Part shown: positions 24,419-33,424 of the stretch, in pieces
How positions within the stretch are numbered: the first letter of the stretch is position 1
Layout of the letters: every line of letters begins with the position of its first letter
Source: Hyphomicrobiales bacterium
GTDB taxonomy: Bacteria; Pseudomonadota; Alphaproteobacteria; Rhizobiales; Rhizobiaceae
DNA length: 42,856 nucleotides
Direction of reading: 5' to 3'
Assembly (NCBI GenBank): GCA_024225445.1
Contig: JAAEMP010000042.1
Coordinates: 1 to 42,856 of the forward strand
Notes under the pieces: generated by a model
What the model saw: only the letters and a program-made list of their open reading frames with translations
Told to the model about the DNA's origin: nothing
The model's database searches: none
Translations under genes and position numbers: made by a program

Positions 24419-25351
24419 ATGAATCTGGACTGGCGTATTTCCATGGCCATGAGTTATCTGGCAGCGTTTGAAAAGGCTGTTGACAGTGGCAGCTTTACCA
24501 AAGCGGCAAAGGCCATGGGTAAAACCCAGCCGTCAATCAGTCGCAATATTCGGGCGCTGGAGGATTTACTTGATGTTCAACTGTTTGAACGACTGCATCA
24601 CCGGGTGGAACTGACTGAAGCCGGATCAGAATTCTATGATGCGGTTAAACTGGGCCTTGGTCACATTCGCCAGGCTGCCAAAAGGATTACCGCGCAGCAG
24701 ACTCCCAATACTTTGTCGATTGGTTGCACCTATGGCTTTGCCCATCTGTGGTTGATGCCCAGATTTTCCGCCTTGCAAAAACTTTTTCCTGAATTCGAAT
24801 TGCGTATGGTTACATCTGATACAAATACGATTTTCGACCTCGAGGAAATAGATTTTGCCCTGCGGTTTGGCAAGGGTGAATGGAGTGACGGGGAAAGTGA
24901 AAAATTATTCGGTGAAGAACTCTTTCCTGTCTGCTCTCCGGAATTTGCCAATGAGCATTTTGGTGGAGTACGCCGTGTCAGCGCTTCAGCCCTGTCTTCA
25001 GCCCCTCTCATTCATGAACGGCGGGAAAAATACAGCTGGCTTTCATGGTCGCAATGGCTGGCCCGCCACGGTGTCAGTCACGTAACCGAAAAAGGTACCT
25101 ATTTTTATGACAGTTACGCGCTGACGTTACAGGCGGCTATTGACGGGCAAGGCATTGCACTTGCCTGGCAACATCTGGCGGAGCCACCTTTAAAAAGAGA
25201 GCAGCTGGTGGAGATTGAAGACCTGCGGATCAGGACAGAATATGGCTATCATCTGGCCTGCCGTTACGGACACCCGATGGCGGAAAAAATTACCGATTGG
25301 TTCAAGTCGATGGCGAGGCTTCAGGAAACCGATAGTCATCGACAGCAATAA
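24419..25351 (+). CDS. LysR-family transcriptional regulator (GcvA-like)
   Basis: A 310-aa regulator. The HTH (about residues 10-65; FEKAVDSGSFTKAAKAMGKTQPSISRNIRALED) is followed by a periplasmic-binding-like effector domain (about 90-295). The blocks FALRFGKGEW, LIHERREKYSWLSWSQWLARHG and LALAWQHLAEPPL-type tail match the GcvA/AmpR branch. ATG 24419 is selected because AGGG lies upstream and the N-terminus fits; ATG 24404 in the same frame is possible. It is divergent from the methyltransferase fusion and probably regulates it. Confidence 0.9.
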   Translation: MNLDWRISMAMSYLAAFEKAVDSGSFTKAAKAMGKTQPSISRNIRALEDLLDVQLFERLHHRVELTEAGSEFYDAVKLGLGHIRQAAKRITAQQTPNTLSIGCTYGFAHLWLMPRFSALQKLFPEFELRMVTSDTNTIFDLEEIDFALRFGKGEWSDGESEKLFGEELFPVCSPEFANEHFGGVRRVSASALSSAPLIHERREKYSWLSWSQWLARHGVSHVTEKGTYFYDSYALTLQAAIDGQGIALAWQHLAEPPLKREQLVEIEDLRIRTEYGYHLACRYGHPMAEKITDWFKSMARLQETDSHRQQ

Positions 25352-25535
25352 ATATTTGCGTCGTTTGTGGTAATTCCAGCCGAGGCAGACCGGCTTGGTC
25401 TGGATATCCACATGGGCGTATTTGAAACATTTTCATATTAACAAGCCACCATTATCCGGCATTTGTTGATTCCAATAACAGATCTATCATTAATGTTGTA
25501 TGGCCTACCTAAATGATTTACTGTGTCATCAGTTT

Positions 25536-25553
25536 CGTTTTAATGGTAAAACG
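25536..25553. promoter_or_regulatory. Inverted repeat upstream of the DeoR gene
   Basis: CGTTTTA-ATGG-TAAAACG is a perfect 7+4+7 inverted repeat within TTTCGTTTT. The TTTCGTTT word recurs upstream of the TRAP operon (26387-26395). DeoR-family repressors commonly bind TTTCG-type repeats, so this is a plausible autoregulatory operator. Confidence 0.5.
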
Positions 25554-25591
25554 CAGCTTGTTAAGCTGATTATTTGTTGAAAGACTGTCTG

Positions 25592-26368
25592 ATGGTAAAT
25601 GCCGACAAATTCTCATTGCGTCAGGAAGCCATACTGAACCAGATCAAACACGAGGGCAGTGTGCAGGTTGACCGGTTGGCTGAGGTCTTTGTGACTACCC
25701 CCCAGACAATTCGCAAGGACCTGCAGGTGTTGGCGGATGCCAACAGGATCATGCGGTTTCACGGCGGTGCATCTTTGTTGACAGGCCTGGAATACACGGA
25801 TTTTGAAATTCGCAGGAAGATTTCCCCCCGGCACAAGGAAGCGATTGGCAAAGCGGTAGCCGATCGTATTCCCAATAATATTGCCCTGATGATCAATGCC
25901 GGAACCACAACAGAGGCCGTCTCAAAGCAGTTGAAACACCATACCGGCCTCAAGATTGTCACAGATAATGTTAGTATTGCCAATGACATGCGCCTGTTTG
26001 AGGGGGTGGAGGTAATGGTGCCCGCCGGCATAGTTAGAAGGTCTGACGGCGCCATCCTGGGTGAAACAGCGGTGGATTTTATTCGCATGTTTCGTGCTGA
26101 TATCGGTGTTATCGGTGCCGCAGCCATATCTTCCGATGGTGCACTTCTCGATTATGACCTGCGCGAGGCAAATGTGGCGAGAGAGATAATCAGAAATTCA
26201 CATCACATTATATTGGCGGCGGACAGTTCGAAATTCGAAAGCTCCGGTCCCGTTCAGATTGGCCATATTTCACAGGTCGATACACTGGTGACCGATCAGT
26301 GTAATCATTCAACGATTCTCGAGTTGTGCAAAATGCACAACATTGAACTCGTTGAGGCGGCAAAATAA
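25592..26368 (+). CDS. DeoR-family transcriptional regulator
   Basis: A 258-aa regulator. The N-terminal HTH (about 6-60; RQEAILNQIKHEGSVQVDRLAEVFVTTPQTIRKDLQ) is followed by the DeoR C-terminal sensor domain with KEAIGKAVADRI, MINAGTTTEAVSKQL, VIGAAAISSDGALLDYDLRE and HHIILAADSSKFE. That domain usually binds a phosphorylated sugar. ATG 25592 is chosen because the family start fits. It precedes the TRAP transporter on the same strand with a 100-bp gap that contains TTTCG repeats. It probably represses the TRAP genes and perhaps the kinase-aldolase operon until a phosphosugar forms. Confidence 0.9.
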   Translation: MVNADKFSLRQEAILNQIKHEGSVQVDRLAEVFVTTPQTIRKDLQVLADANRIMRFHGGASLLTGLEYTDFEIRRKISPRHKEAIGKAVADRIPNNIALMINAGTTTEAVSKQLKHHTGLKIVTDNVSIANDMRLFEGVEVMVPAGIVRRSDGAILGETAVDFIRMFRADIGVIGAAAISSDGALLDYDLREANVAREIIRNSHHIILAADSSKFESSGPVQIGHISQVDTLVTDQCNHSTILELCKMHNIELVEAAK

Positions 26369-26386
26369 TAATAACTTGACTTATGC

Positions 26387-26418
26387 TTTCGTTTTGGTCA
26401 AATTTCGAAAGAAACGAA
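26387..26418. promoter_or_regulatory. TTTCG repeat cluster, likely DeoR operator
   Basis: TTTCGTTTT (26387-26395), the palindrome TTTCGAAA (26403-26410) and GAAACGAA (26411-26418) crowd into 32 bp between deoR and the TRAP operon. A TTGACT box (26376-26381) lies just upstream and could be a -35 element. Binding here would block TRAP transcription. Confidence 0.5.
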
Positions 26419-26468
26419 TTTGATTTTGGCGATGCTTGTTGCAAACATCGAAGGGAGCGGTTATCAGC

Positions 26469-27059
26469 GTGCTTAAGGGAATGCTTGGCATAATAGCAAC
26501 GCTGAACTCGCTGGTTTTGCGAATTTGCAAAAATATTGCCTGGATTGCATTGGCCTTGATGGTGATCGTCATTCTTCTTCAGGTGATTTTCCGTTATGCC
26601 ATGAATAGTGCGCTCGCCTGGCCAGACGAAGCCGCAAGATTTCTGATGCTGTGGATGACAGGGTTGATAGCGCCGATGGCTTATCGTTCGGGTGGTTTTG
26701 TTGCTATTGACATGCTCGAGCTTGCCTTGCCAAAACGGCTGGGCCTGATTGTAGGCCTTGTACTTTTGCTGTTATCAACAATGGTTTTGTATTTTGCCAT
26801 CCAATTGGGCTGGAACCATACGATGGGTTTTGGTGGCAATTTTGACTCTTCTTCTTTGTGGGTGCCGCTGGACTGGATCGGTTTGGAGGCATTGAAAGTA
26901 AAATTGCGCTATATGTATGGCTCATTGCTTGTTTGCGTTGTGTTACTATTGTCAGTGAATATTGAACTGATCATACGTACTATTTTGAATATCATCAGCC
27001 CCGAAACGGGACTGCCAACTGTGAATAGCGATGAATTAGCTGTAGCGGGTGGTGATTGA
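26469..27059 (+). CDS. TRAP transporter small permease (DctQ type)
   Basis: A 196-aa protein with four transmembrane helices and the DctQ hallmarks FRYAMNSALAWPDEAARFLMLWM (residues about 37-59) and AYRSGGFVAIDML. GTG 26469 follows GGGAG at good spacing; the frame extends further upstream without a ribosome-binding site, and ATG 26481 is another option. Its stop overlaps the start of the large permease (TGATG). Confidence 0.88.
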   Translation: MLKGMLGIIATLNSLVLRICKNIAWIALALMVIVILLQVIFRYAMNSALAWPDEAARFLMLWMTGLIAPMAYRSGGFVAIDMLELALPKRLGLIVGLVLLLLSTMVLYFAIQLGWNHTMGFGGNFDSSSLWVPLDWIGLEALKVKLRYMYGSLLVCVVLLLSVNIELIIRTILNIISPETGLPTVNSDELAVAGGD

Positions 27060-28558
27060 TGTTAGTCTGGTTTCTTCCTGTATTTCTGATTTTCCTGATG
27101 GTCGGGATGCCGGTGTTTTTCGCTCTTCTTTTTTCACCGGGAGTTCTTCTGCTGTTGAATGGGCAGGAACGCGACATCGCGCTGTTATACCGAAATGTCT
27201 ACAATGGGATGGACAGTTTTCCTCTGATGGCATTGCCGTTTTTCATGCTGGCAGGTGAATTGATGAACAGGGGCGGCATCACCATGCGGCTGGTGGAGTT
27301 TTCCCAGGCGTTGATGGGGCATCTGCGCGGAGGGCTTGCCCATGTCAACATCCTTTCCTCCATGCTTTTTGCCGGCCTTTCAGGATCAGCCGTAGCGGAT
27401 ACATCAGCGCTGGGCTCAACCCTTATCCCGGCGATGGAAAAAAATGGTTACAGTCGAAAATTTGCCGCCGCCGTTACCGCCGCCAGTTCTGTTATCGGCC
27501 CAATTATCCCGCCATCGGGTATCATGATCATCTATGCCTATGTCATGGGGGAAAGTGTTGCAGCGCTCTTTCTGGCAGGAATTGTGCCGGGTATTCTTGT
27601 TGGTGTTGGCCTGATGCTGGTGGTTCGGCTGATGGCCGATAAATACGAACTTCCGGTGGCTGAGCGAATAGTTAACAAAAATCAGGATTTGACAGCTCTT
27701 GAACACTGGATTTCCCTGATATTGCTGCGCATCAATGTTGCAGGTGTATTAATGGCGGCATATTTCGCCGTCGGAGCCCTGATCGCATGGCAGAGTGGTT
27801 ATTCTATCAGCATAAACGGTTGGATTCTTTTTACCGTATTTTTGATAATTGCGCATTTTCTGATGCTTGTCATGCGCCGTCAGGTTACCAGTGATTTTCG
27901 TATAGTTTGCAAAAGAGCTGTTGCACCGCTACAGGCACCCATAATCATATTGGGCGGCATTCTTGTCGGCGTATTCACACCCACTGAAGCATCAGCGGTT
28001 GCAGTAGCCTACGCCCTGATGATTTCATTTTTTGTTCTTCGCTCTATGAAGCTTTCTGATCTACCGGCAATCCTGACTAAATCAGCCATTGGATCTTCAA
28101 CCGTGTTGTTGCTGGTGGGAGCGGCAGTTGCATTCAAGACGGTGGTCAGCTTAAGCCATGCCCCGGAACAATTGGCAGCAGGAATCCTCAGCCTTAGCAA
28201 TGACCCTCTGATATTGCTGTTCCTGATCAACATGCTTTTATTTATAGTTGGCATGTTTCTCGACGCAGGGCCTGCAATTATTATTCTTGGACCTATTCTG
28301 GCACCCATATTCTTGAGTATTGGCGTTCACCCGGTCCATTTTGCAATCATTATGTCGGTCAATTTGACCGTTGGTCTCGCAACTCCACCCATGGGGCTGG
28401 TATTGTTTGTCGCCTCATCAGTTTCTGGCGAGCGGGTTGAAACTATCTCGCGTGCCATTTTGCCATTTCTTGCGGTCGAGGTTGCGGTAATTTTCCTGAT
28501 TACCTATTTCCCGGCTATTTCAATGACCGTGCCTAGATTGACCGGTTTTGTGCAGTAA
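27059..28558 (+). CDS. TRAP transporter large permease (DctM type) with enlarged central segment
   Basis: A 499-aa membrane protein, about 70 residues longer than the usual DctM (about 430). Family motifs are present: FPLMALPFFMLAGELMNRGGI, FAGLSGSAVADTSALGS, IIPPSGIMIIYA, LGGILVGVFTPTEASAVAVAYAL and LATPPMGLVLFV. Between residues about 205 and 290, where DctM normally has a short linker, an extra segment contains two additional hydrophobic helices (about 218-243 and 253-272). It is the ion-coupled translocation subunit and works with DctQ and the binding protein that follows 40 bp later. Confidence 0.92.
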   Translation: MLVWFLPVFLIFLMVGMPVFFALLFSPGVLLLLNGQERDIALLYRNVYNGMDSFPLMALPFFMLAGELMNRGGITMRLVEFSQALMGHLRGGLAHVNILSSMLFAGLSGSAVADTSALGSTLIPAMEKNGYSRKFAAAVTAASSVIGPIIPPSGIMIIYAYVMGESVAALFLAGIVPGILVGVGLMLVVRLMADKYELPVAERIVNKNQDLTALEHWISLILLRINVAGVLMAAYFAVGALIAWQSGYSISINGWILFTVFLIIAHFLMLVMRRQVTSDFRIVCKRAVAPLQAPIIILGGILVGVFTPTEASAVAVAYALMISFFVLRSMKLSDLPAILTKSAIGSSTVLLLVGAAVAFKTVVSLSHAPEQLAAGILSLSNDPLILLFLINMLLFIVGMFLDAGPAIIILGPILAPIFLSIGVHPVHFAIIMSVNLTVGLATPPMGLVLFVASSVSGERVETISRAILPFLAVEVAVIFLITYFPAISMTVPRLTGFVQ

Positions 28559-28598
28559 GAAATAATTATCACATGTATCACAAACAGGAGGAAATACA

Positions 28599-29657
28599 GT
28601 GTTTAGAAATACAATGAAATCTTTTGTCGTGGCAGCTATGCTGGCGGGTTCAACGCTTGCAGCTACCGCTGCGGATTATACAATCCGCGCAACAGCAAAC
28701 TCAAACGAAAATGACGAGGACTATGATGGACTGGTCGTCTTCAAAAACTATGTTGAAGCTGCATCAAATGGCGCTATTTCGGTAGAACTGTTTATTGGCA
28801 CGCAGCTTTGCTCAAAAGGCGCTGAATGTCTCCAGGGCATCGCTGATGGTTCGATCGACATTTACATCTCAACGTCGGGGGGTGCTTCAGGCATTTTCCC
28901 CTATGTTCAGGTTCTTGATCTTCCATATCTGATGGCCAGTGATCGTATTGCTGAAGAGGTTCTCGCTGGTGATTTTACCCGCACGATGCGTAAAATGGCA
29001 TTGGTTGATTCCAATGATTCAATTCGACTAATGACTATTGGCAACACAGGTGGATGGCGCAATTTCGCCAATACCAAACGAAGAGTGACACAGCCCTCCG
29101 ACATGAAGGGCCTGAAAATACGTACCGTTGTGGCAGATCTTCCTCAAGAGCTTGTGAAAGCGATGGGTGCCTCACCTACCCCAATCCCGTGGCCTGAATT
29201 ATTCACCTCATTCCAGACTGGTGTGGTTGAAGGATCCAAAAACGGTATCACCGACATCATGGGCATGAAATTTCCCGACGCAGGTCTGAAATATGTGACC
29301 CTCGATGGCCATGCTTATATGGGTGCTCTCTGGTGGATGAATAATCAGAAGTTTGTTTCAATGCCTGAAAATCTGCGCCGTGTAATAGTTGACGGCTTTG
29401 CCGCGCTTCAACAGGCCACTTTTGCCTCGCCGAAGAGGAAATCAATCAAGGCTTATGAAGAGTTTGTTGCTGGCGGTGGTGATCTTTATGTTCCTTCACC
29501 TGAAGAAAAAGCAAAATTCAAAGCGGCCGCAACCCCGGTTTATGCTTGGTTTAAGTCCAATATCAAAGGCGGAGCGGAAATATTTGACGCTCTTAATGCT
29601 GGTGTGGCAAAGGCAGAAGAAAAGCTGAATGCCGGCACAATGATGGATATCAAATAA
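28599..29657 (+). CDS. TRAP transporter substrate-binding protein (DctP type)
   Basis: A 352-aa periplasmic protein with a signal peptide (1-24, cleaved near ATAA). Family features include FKNYVEAASNGAISVELFIG, GTQLCSKGAECLQGIADGSIDIYIS, FPYVQVLDLPYL, the arginine region MKGLKIRTVV (the DctP arginine that grips the carboxylate) and PIPWPELFTSFQTGVVEGSKNG. GTG 28599 is preceded by CAGGAGG. The conserved arginine suggests a carboxylate or other acidic ligand, for example a sugar acid or sulfonate; the exact ligand cannot be read from sequence. Confidence 0.92.
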   Translation: MFRNTMKSFVVAAMLAGSTLAATAADYTIRATANSNENDEDYDGLVVFKNYVEAASNGAISVELFIGTQLCSKGAECLQGIADGSIDIYISTSGGASGIFPYVQVLDLPYLMASDRIAEEVLAGDFTRTMRKMALVDSNDSIRLMTIGNTGGWRNFANTKRRVTQPSDMKGLKIRTVVADLPQELVKAMGASPTPIPWPELFTSFQTGVVEGSKNGITDIMGMKFPDAGLKYVTLDGHAYMGALWWMNNQKFVSMPENLRRVIVDGFAALQQATFASPKRKSIKAYEEFVAGGGDLYVPSPEEKAKFKAAATPVYAWFKSNIKGGAEIFDALNAGVAKAEEKLNAGTMMDIK

Positions 29658-29675
29658 TCTCATCAGCCAATAACG

Positions 29676-29701
29676 ACAGGGTCGCCATCGAACGACCCTG
29701 T
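29676..29701. terminator. Hairpin between convergent TRAP and Sel1 genes
   Basis: ACAGGGTCG (29676-29684) pairs perfectly with CGACCCTGT (29693-29701) around an 8-nt loop. It separates the convergent DctP and Sel1-like genes and could stop transcription from both sides, although no long T run is present. Confidence 0.6.
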
Positions 29702-30186
29702 TACCGGAACGGATAGAGCCATTGTTTATAATCATCTATCAGCAGGTGAGCTTCCTCGATTTGTTTAGACGACATTTTCTTGACCACTTCATCCTGGGAA
29801 ATAGCCGCATCGGGGTCGCCCCCGATGGCGGAGAGGACGTACCACATATAGGCTCTGACAAGATCGGGAGCCGGCATACCGCGCCCGACTTCATAGTACC
29901 AGCCAACCCCGGACTGGGCGCCTGGATGCCCTTTCATGGAAGCGCGCAGATACCATTCAAATGCGCGGGTATCATCACGGGCAACGCCAAGCCCCATCGC
30001 ATACATCACACCAATCAGTTCCTCAGCTTCCGCATTTCCCGAGCGTGCAGCAGGCTGGAGCTGCTGCATCGCCTCCGCAAAATTGCCTTCATCCATCAGA
30101 TCGCGCGCAGTTTCAAGCTCCGCCAGAGCCGGAGAAGCAATGGTCAACAGCAATACCAGACGGGCGGTAAAAAACATCAATCGCAT
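29701..30186 (-). CDS. Secreted Sel1-repeat protein
   Basis: A 161-aa protein with a signal peptide (1-22, ending SPALA) and one to two Sel1-like helical repeats (AEAEELIGVMYAMGLGVARDDTRAFEWYLRA, then GHPGAQSGVGWYYEVGRG...AYMWYVLSA). Such repeats mediate protein contacts in the periplasm. AAGGAAACAAG precedes the ATG at 30186. Its 5' end lies over the proposed start of the peroxidase gene on the other strand, which is unusual for two expressed genes. Confidence 0.82.
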   Translation of the reverse strand: MRLMFFTARLVLLLTIASPALAELETARDLMDEGNFAEAMQQLQPAARSGNAEAEELIGVMYAMGLGVARDDTRAFEWYLRASMKGHPGAQSGVGWYYEVGRGMPAPDLVRAYMWYVLSAIGGDPDAAISQDEVVKKMSSKQIEEAHLLIDDYKQWLYPFR

Positions 30187-31506
30187 CTTGTTTCCTTTTT
30201 TCTGTCACTTGGTTTTCTGACAAGTTTGCCTCAATTGCAAGCTGCTGAACTGCCGGAGCAACTGGTATCAGAAGATTTTCAGTTAGTCAGTGAAGCAAAA
30301 GCGCGCATCGGTCACTTGCTGTTTTATGATCCGGTATTGTCGGGAAACAGGAACATTTCATGCGGCACCTGCCATAATCCGCAATTTGGCACTTCTGATG
30401 GTTTGTCACTGGGCATCGGTGAGGGCGGAACAGGTTCGGGACCGCAGCGAAGCGCCGGTACAGGCAAAACTCGCATAAGAAATCGCATCCCGCGCAATTC
30501 CCCTGGCTTGTGGAATCTGGGTGCAAAGGAAATAACCAAGTTGTTTCATGATGGCCGATTGAGCATATCTGATATTTATGGCAACGGATTTAATTCTCCG
30601 GCGCAAGAATGGTTGCCATCCGGTCTGGACAGCATTCTGGCGGCTCAGGCACTATTTCCCATGACCTCGCAGTTTGAAATGGCCGGCGATCCAAGAGAAA
30701 ATGAAGTCGCCGGGGCCGCCCATGACCGCATTGATGCAGTTTGGCCAATACTTGCCAAGCGGGTTCGCACGATTCCCGAATACGGGAACATGTTTGTCGC
30801 TGCATTTGAAGAGGTGCGCGTTCCATCAGATGTCAATATCACCCATATAGCTAATGCAATCGGTGCATTTGAGGCGCTGGAATGGCGATCATCCGATAGT
30901 CCGTTTGATGCATATCTTGCCGGTAATGACACTGCGTTGAGCGAGCAGCAAAAACAGGGACTGGAGATTTTTTTCGGCAAGGGTGGATGTGCAAATTGCC
31001 ACTCAGGCAAATTGTTTACCGATCATGAATTCCATGCACTTGCGCTGCCCCAGTTTGGTCCCGGACGTACCCGAAATTTTGATCCATATGTTCGCGATGT
31101 AGGAAGGATGGGCGAAACTGATCGCCTTGAAGACGCCTATCGGTTTCGCACCCCCTCGCTGCGCAATGTCGCTCTCACTGCACCTTATGGTCACAACGGC
31201 GCCTATCAGACATTGCGCGGGATTATTCGTCATCATCTGGATCCGCTGCAAGCATTTGAACGATGGAACCGGAAACTGGCTGCCTTGCCCTTGGCACCCT
31301 GGTTGGCATCCATTGATTTTGTCTCCTTTGAAGATCGGCCTGAACGGATGCGATTGAAAGGGAAACTGGACATTCAAGCGATAAGCCTCATGGATGAGGA
31401 GATAGACAGTCTGGTTTCTTTTCTCGGCTCGCTGACTGGCACCGGTTCTCTTAAAGGCAGATTTGGAAAACCTGAGCGGGTGCCTAGTGGGCTGAAGGTG
31501 GATTGA
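30140..31506 (+). CDS. Di-haem cytochrome c peroxidase/MauG-like protein with a frame break near its start
   Basis: From about 30200 the frame encodes a mature protein of about 430 residues with two haem c sites, CGTCH and CANCH, plus the peroxidase-family blocks HLLFYDPVLSGNRNISC, LFHDGRLS and TPSLRNVALTAPYGHNGAYQTLRG. This frame has no usable start codon. A good start exists one frame over: ATG 30140 with GGAG upstream, giving a signal-peptide-like n-region. A -1 shift at the T6 tract (30196-30201) joins it to the mature frame and yields a proper signal ending LQA. The gene overlaps the next kinase (TGATG). It acts in the periplasm, reducing peroxide or oxidising a substrate. Whether the shift is a sequence error, a mutation or real frameshifting is open. 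Confidence 0.78.
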
Positions 31507-32390
31507 TGGCAGATGTTTTTGTGGCAGGCGTGGCAGTTGTCGATTTTGTCTTCAATGTGGATAAGATGCCAACCCGTTTTGAAAAATATCGTGCGACAGA
31601 TGCTGTGATAGTTGGTGGCGGCTGTGCCGCCAATGCGGCGGTGGCAATTACCCGGTTGGGTGGACATGCATCACTTGCCGCGCGGCTGGGTGATGATGAT
31701 ATGGCTGAAATCATTCTTGCTGACCTGCAGCGTGAACACGTCAATACTGATCTTGTTCTCAGAGCAAAGAATGGGCGTTCCTCATTTTCATCGGTCTATG
31801 TTGACCCGCGCGGCGAACGCCAGATCATGAATTTCAGGGGTGCCAGTCTTGAACAAAGTGCCCAGTGGCTTGATGCCATACCGTATACGGATGCGGTTTT
31901 GACCGATAATCGCTGGTCGCCGGGAACCGCTAAAACTACAGAGATAGCCCGCAGGCGTGATGTTCCGGGAATTGTCGATGCTGAAGATCCAATCGATATC
32001 GAATCTCTGACAAAAGCTTCCCATATAGCATTTTCAAAACAGGGTCTGGTTGCGCTGACAGGTGAAAGTGATTCAGCCCGTGCCCTTAGATCATTGGCAA
32101 CAAGGCTGACATCCTGGCTGTGCGTCACCGATGGTCCAAATGGTGTTTATTTCCTGCGAAACGGCCAGGTCGAGCATATTCCCGGTTTTAATGTTGAGGT
32201 AAAGGATACACTTGGTGCTGGTGACATCTGGCACGGCGCATTTGCGCTTCATCTGGCTGAGGGTGCTGGTGAAGACCAGGCGATCCTGTTTGCCAATGCT
32301 GCCGCCTCATTAAAATGTACCCGGTTTGGTGGCCGCTCCGGGTGCCCGGACCGGATTGCCACCGAAAATTTCCTGAAGGAGAGAGTATGA
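31506..32390 (+). CDS. PfkB-family sugar kinase
   Basis: A 294-aa ribokinase-like enzyme with the sugar-binding block VIVGGGCAANAAVAITRLGG (36-55) and the catalytic motif DTLGAGDIWHGAF near residue 230, in which the aspartate of GAGD is the general base. It transfers phosphate from ATP to a ketose or sugar alcohol. Its start overlaps the peroxidase stop and its stop overlaps the aldolase start (ATGA). In this setting it should phosphorylate the ketose made by the FucI-like isomerase, by analogy with YihV or LacC. Confidence 0.9.
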   Translation: MADVFVAGVAVVDFVFNVDKMPTRFEKYRATDAVIVGGGCAANAAVAITRLGGHASLAARLGDDDMAEIILADLQREHVNTDLVLRAKNGRSSFSSVYVDPRGERQIMNFRGASLEQSAQWLDAIPYTDAVLTDNRWSPGTAKTTEIARRRDVPGIVDAEDPIDIESLTKASHIAFSKQGLVALTGESDSARALRSLATRLTSWLCVTDGPNGVYFLRNGQVEHIPGFNVEVKDTLGAGDIWHGAFALHLAEGAGEDQAILFANAAASLKCTRFGGRSGCPDRIATENFLKERV

Positions 32391-33418
32391 TACAGCTAAC
32401 GCCAGGCAAACTGTGGGGCATGCGGCGAATGGCGAGCGCCGACGGCATTTTTAAAATGACCGCTGTCGATCAGCGTCCGCCCATCAAGCAACCGATCGCC
32501 AAATACCATGGAACCAATGACGCGCCATGGGAAGAAGTAGCGAAATTCAAGACATTGCTGGTCAAGACATTGCAATCTCAAAGCACGGCGATGTTGCTTG
32601 ACCCGCATTATGCAATTCCCCACGGCATTGACAGTTTTGCCCCAACCAGAGGACTGATTGTCACTTTGGAGGATTCCTTGTTCCAGCAAACCGAAGGTGG
32701 ACGGTTATCCTCACAAATCGATGACTGGTCAGTTGGAAAAATCAAACGCATGGGGGCGGATGCGGTGAAAGTTCTGGCCTGGTATCGCCCTGATGCAGAT
32801 GCCGCGATATGTCAGCAGCAGAAGGATTATGTAAAACGTATTGGTGATGAATGTGCCAGATACGACATTCCGTTTTTGTTTGAGCTGCTTGTCTATCCTC
32901 TGGCAAAAGATGCCCACCAAACCGGTGATTATGTTGAAATGCAGGGAAAAAAATCCGATGATGTGCTTGCTTCCGTGGAAGAATTTGCCCATCCTGATTA
33001 TGGTGTTGATGTATTCAAACTGGAAAGTCCGGTAAATGCGTCCCAGGCTGACGGATCAGCCAAAGTGCAAGCGGTATTTGATGAAATGGGTCGAATTGCC
33101 GGCAGACCGTGGGTAATGTTGTCGGCGGGTGCTGGAAAACCTGATTTCCGCAATATCCTTGATCACGCGTTCAAGGCTGGTGCATCCGGTTTTCTTGCCG
33201 GCAGGGCGATCTGGCTGGAAGCATTTACCCATTACCCGAACTGGCAGGCTATAACAAGAGATCTGGAAGGTGGTGCAGCGCAGTATCTGTCGGAGATTTC
33301 CGCCCTGGCGGACGCCAAGGCCCATAACTGGCGCACGCATGATTGTTATGGCAAATCCGGTGCAATATTTGCTCCCGCCGATGCCAGCTTCCGCCACACT
33401 TACGATACGGTTGGATGA
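32387..33418 (+). CDS. Class I aldolase of the LacD/YihT family
   Basis: A 343-aa aldolase with the Schiff-base lysine K211 in YGVDVFKLESP and a C-terminal phosphate-binding end AGASGFLAGRAIWLEAF. LacD cleaves tagatose 1,6-bisphosphate, and YihT cleaves 6-deoxy-6-sulfofructose 1-phosphate, both giving DHAP. The GASGFLAGRA wording seems to me closer to YihT-like members than to Gram-positive LacD, but I cannot align them here. The protein is longer than YihT (about 290). ATG 32387 follows GGAGAG and overlaps the kinase stop. Together they form a kinase-aldolase pair. Confidence 0.85.
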   Translation: MIQLTPGKLWGMRRMASADGIFKMTAVDQRPPIKQPIAKYHGTNDAPWEEVAKFKTLLVKTLQSQSTAMLLDPHYAIPHGIDSFAPTRGLIVTLEDSLFQQTEGGRLSSQIDDWSVGKIKRMGADAVKVLAWYRPDADAAICQQQKDYVKRIGDECARYDIPFLFELLVYPLAKDAHQTGDYVEMQGKKSDDVLASVEEFAHPDYGVDVFKLESPVNASQADGSAKVQAVFDEMGRIAGRPWVMLSAGAGKPDFRNILDHAFKAGASGFLAGRAIWLEAFTHYPNWQAITRDLEGGAAQYLSEISALADAKAHNWRTHDCYGKSGAIFAPADASFRHTYDTVG

Positions 33419-33424
33419 GGCGAT

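Noticed and set aside
29722-30139. Long 5' extension of the peroxidase frame
   Set aside because: It is antisense to the Sel1-like gene, lacks signal-peptide character and has no ribosome-binding site.
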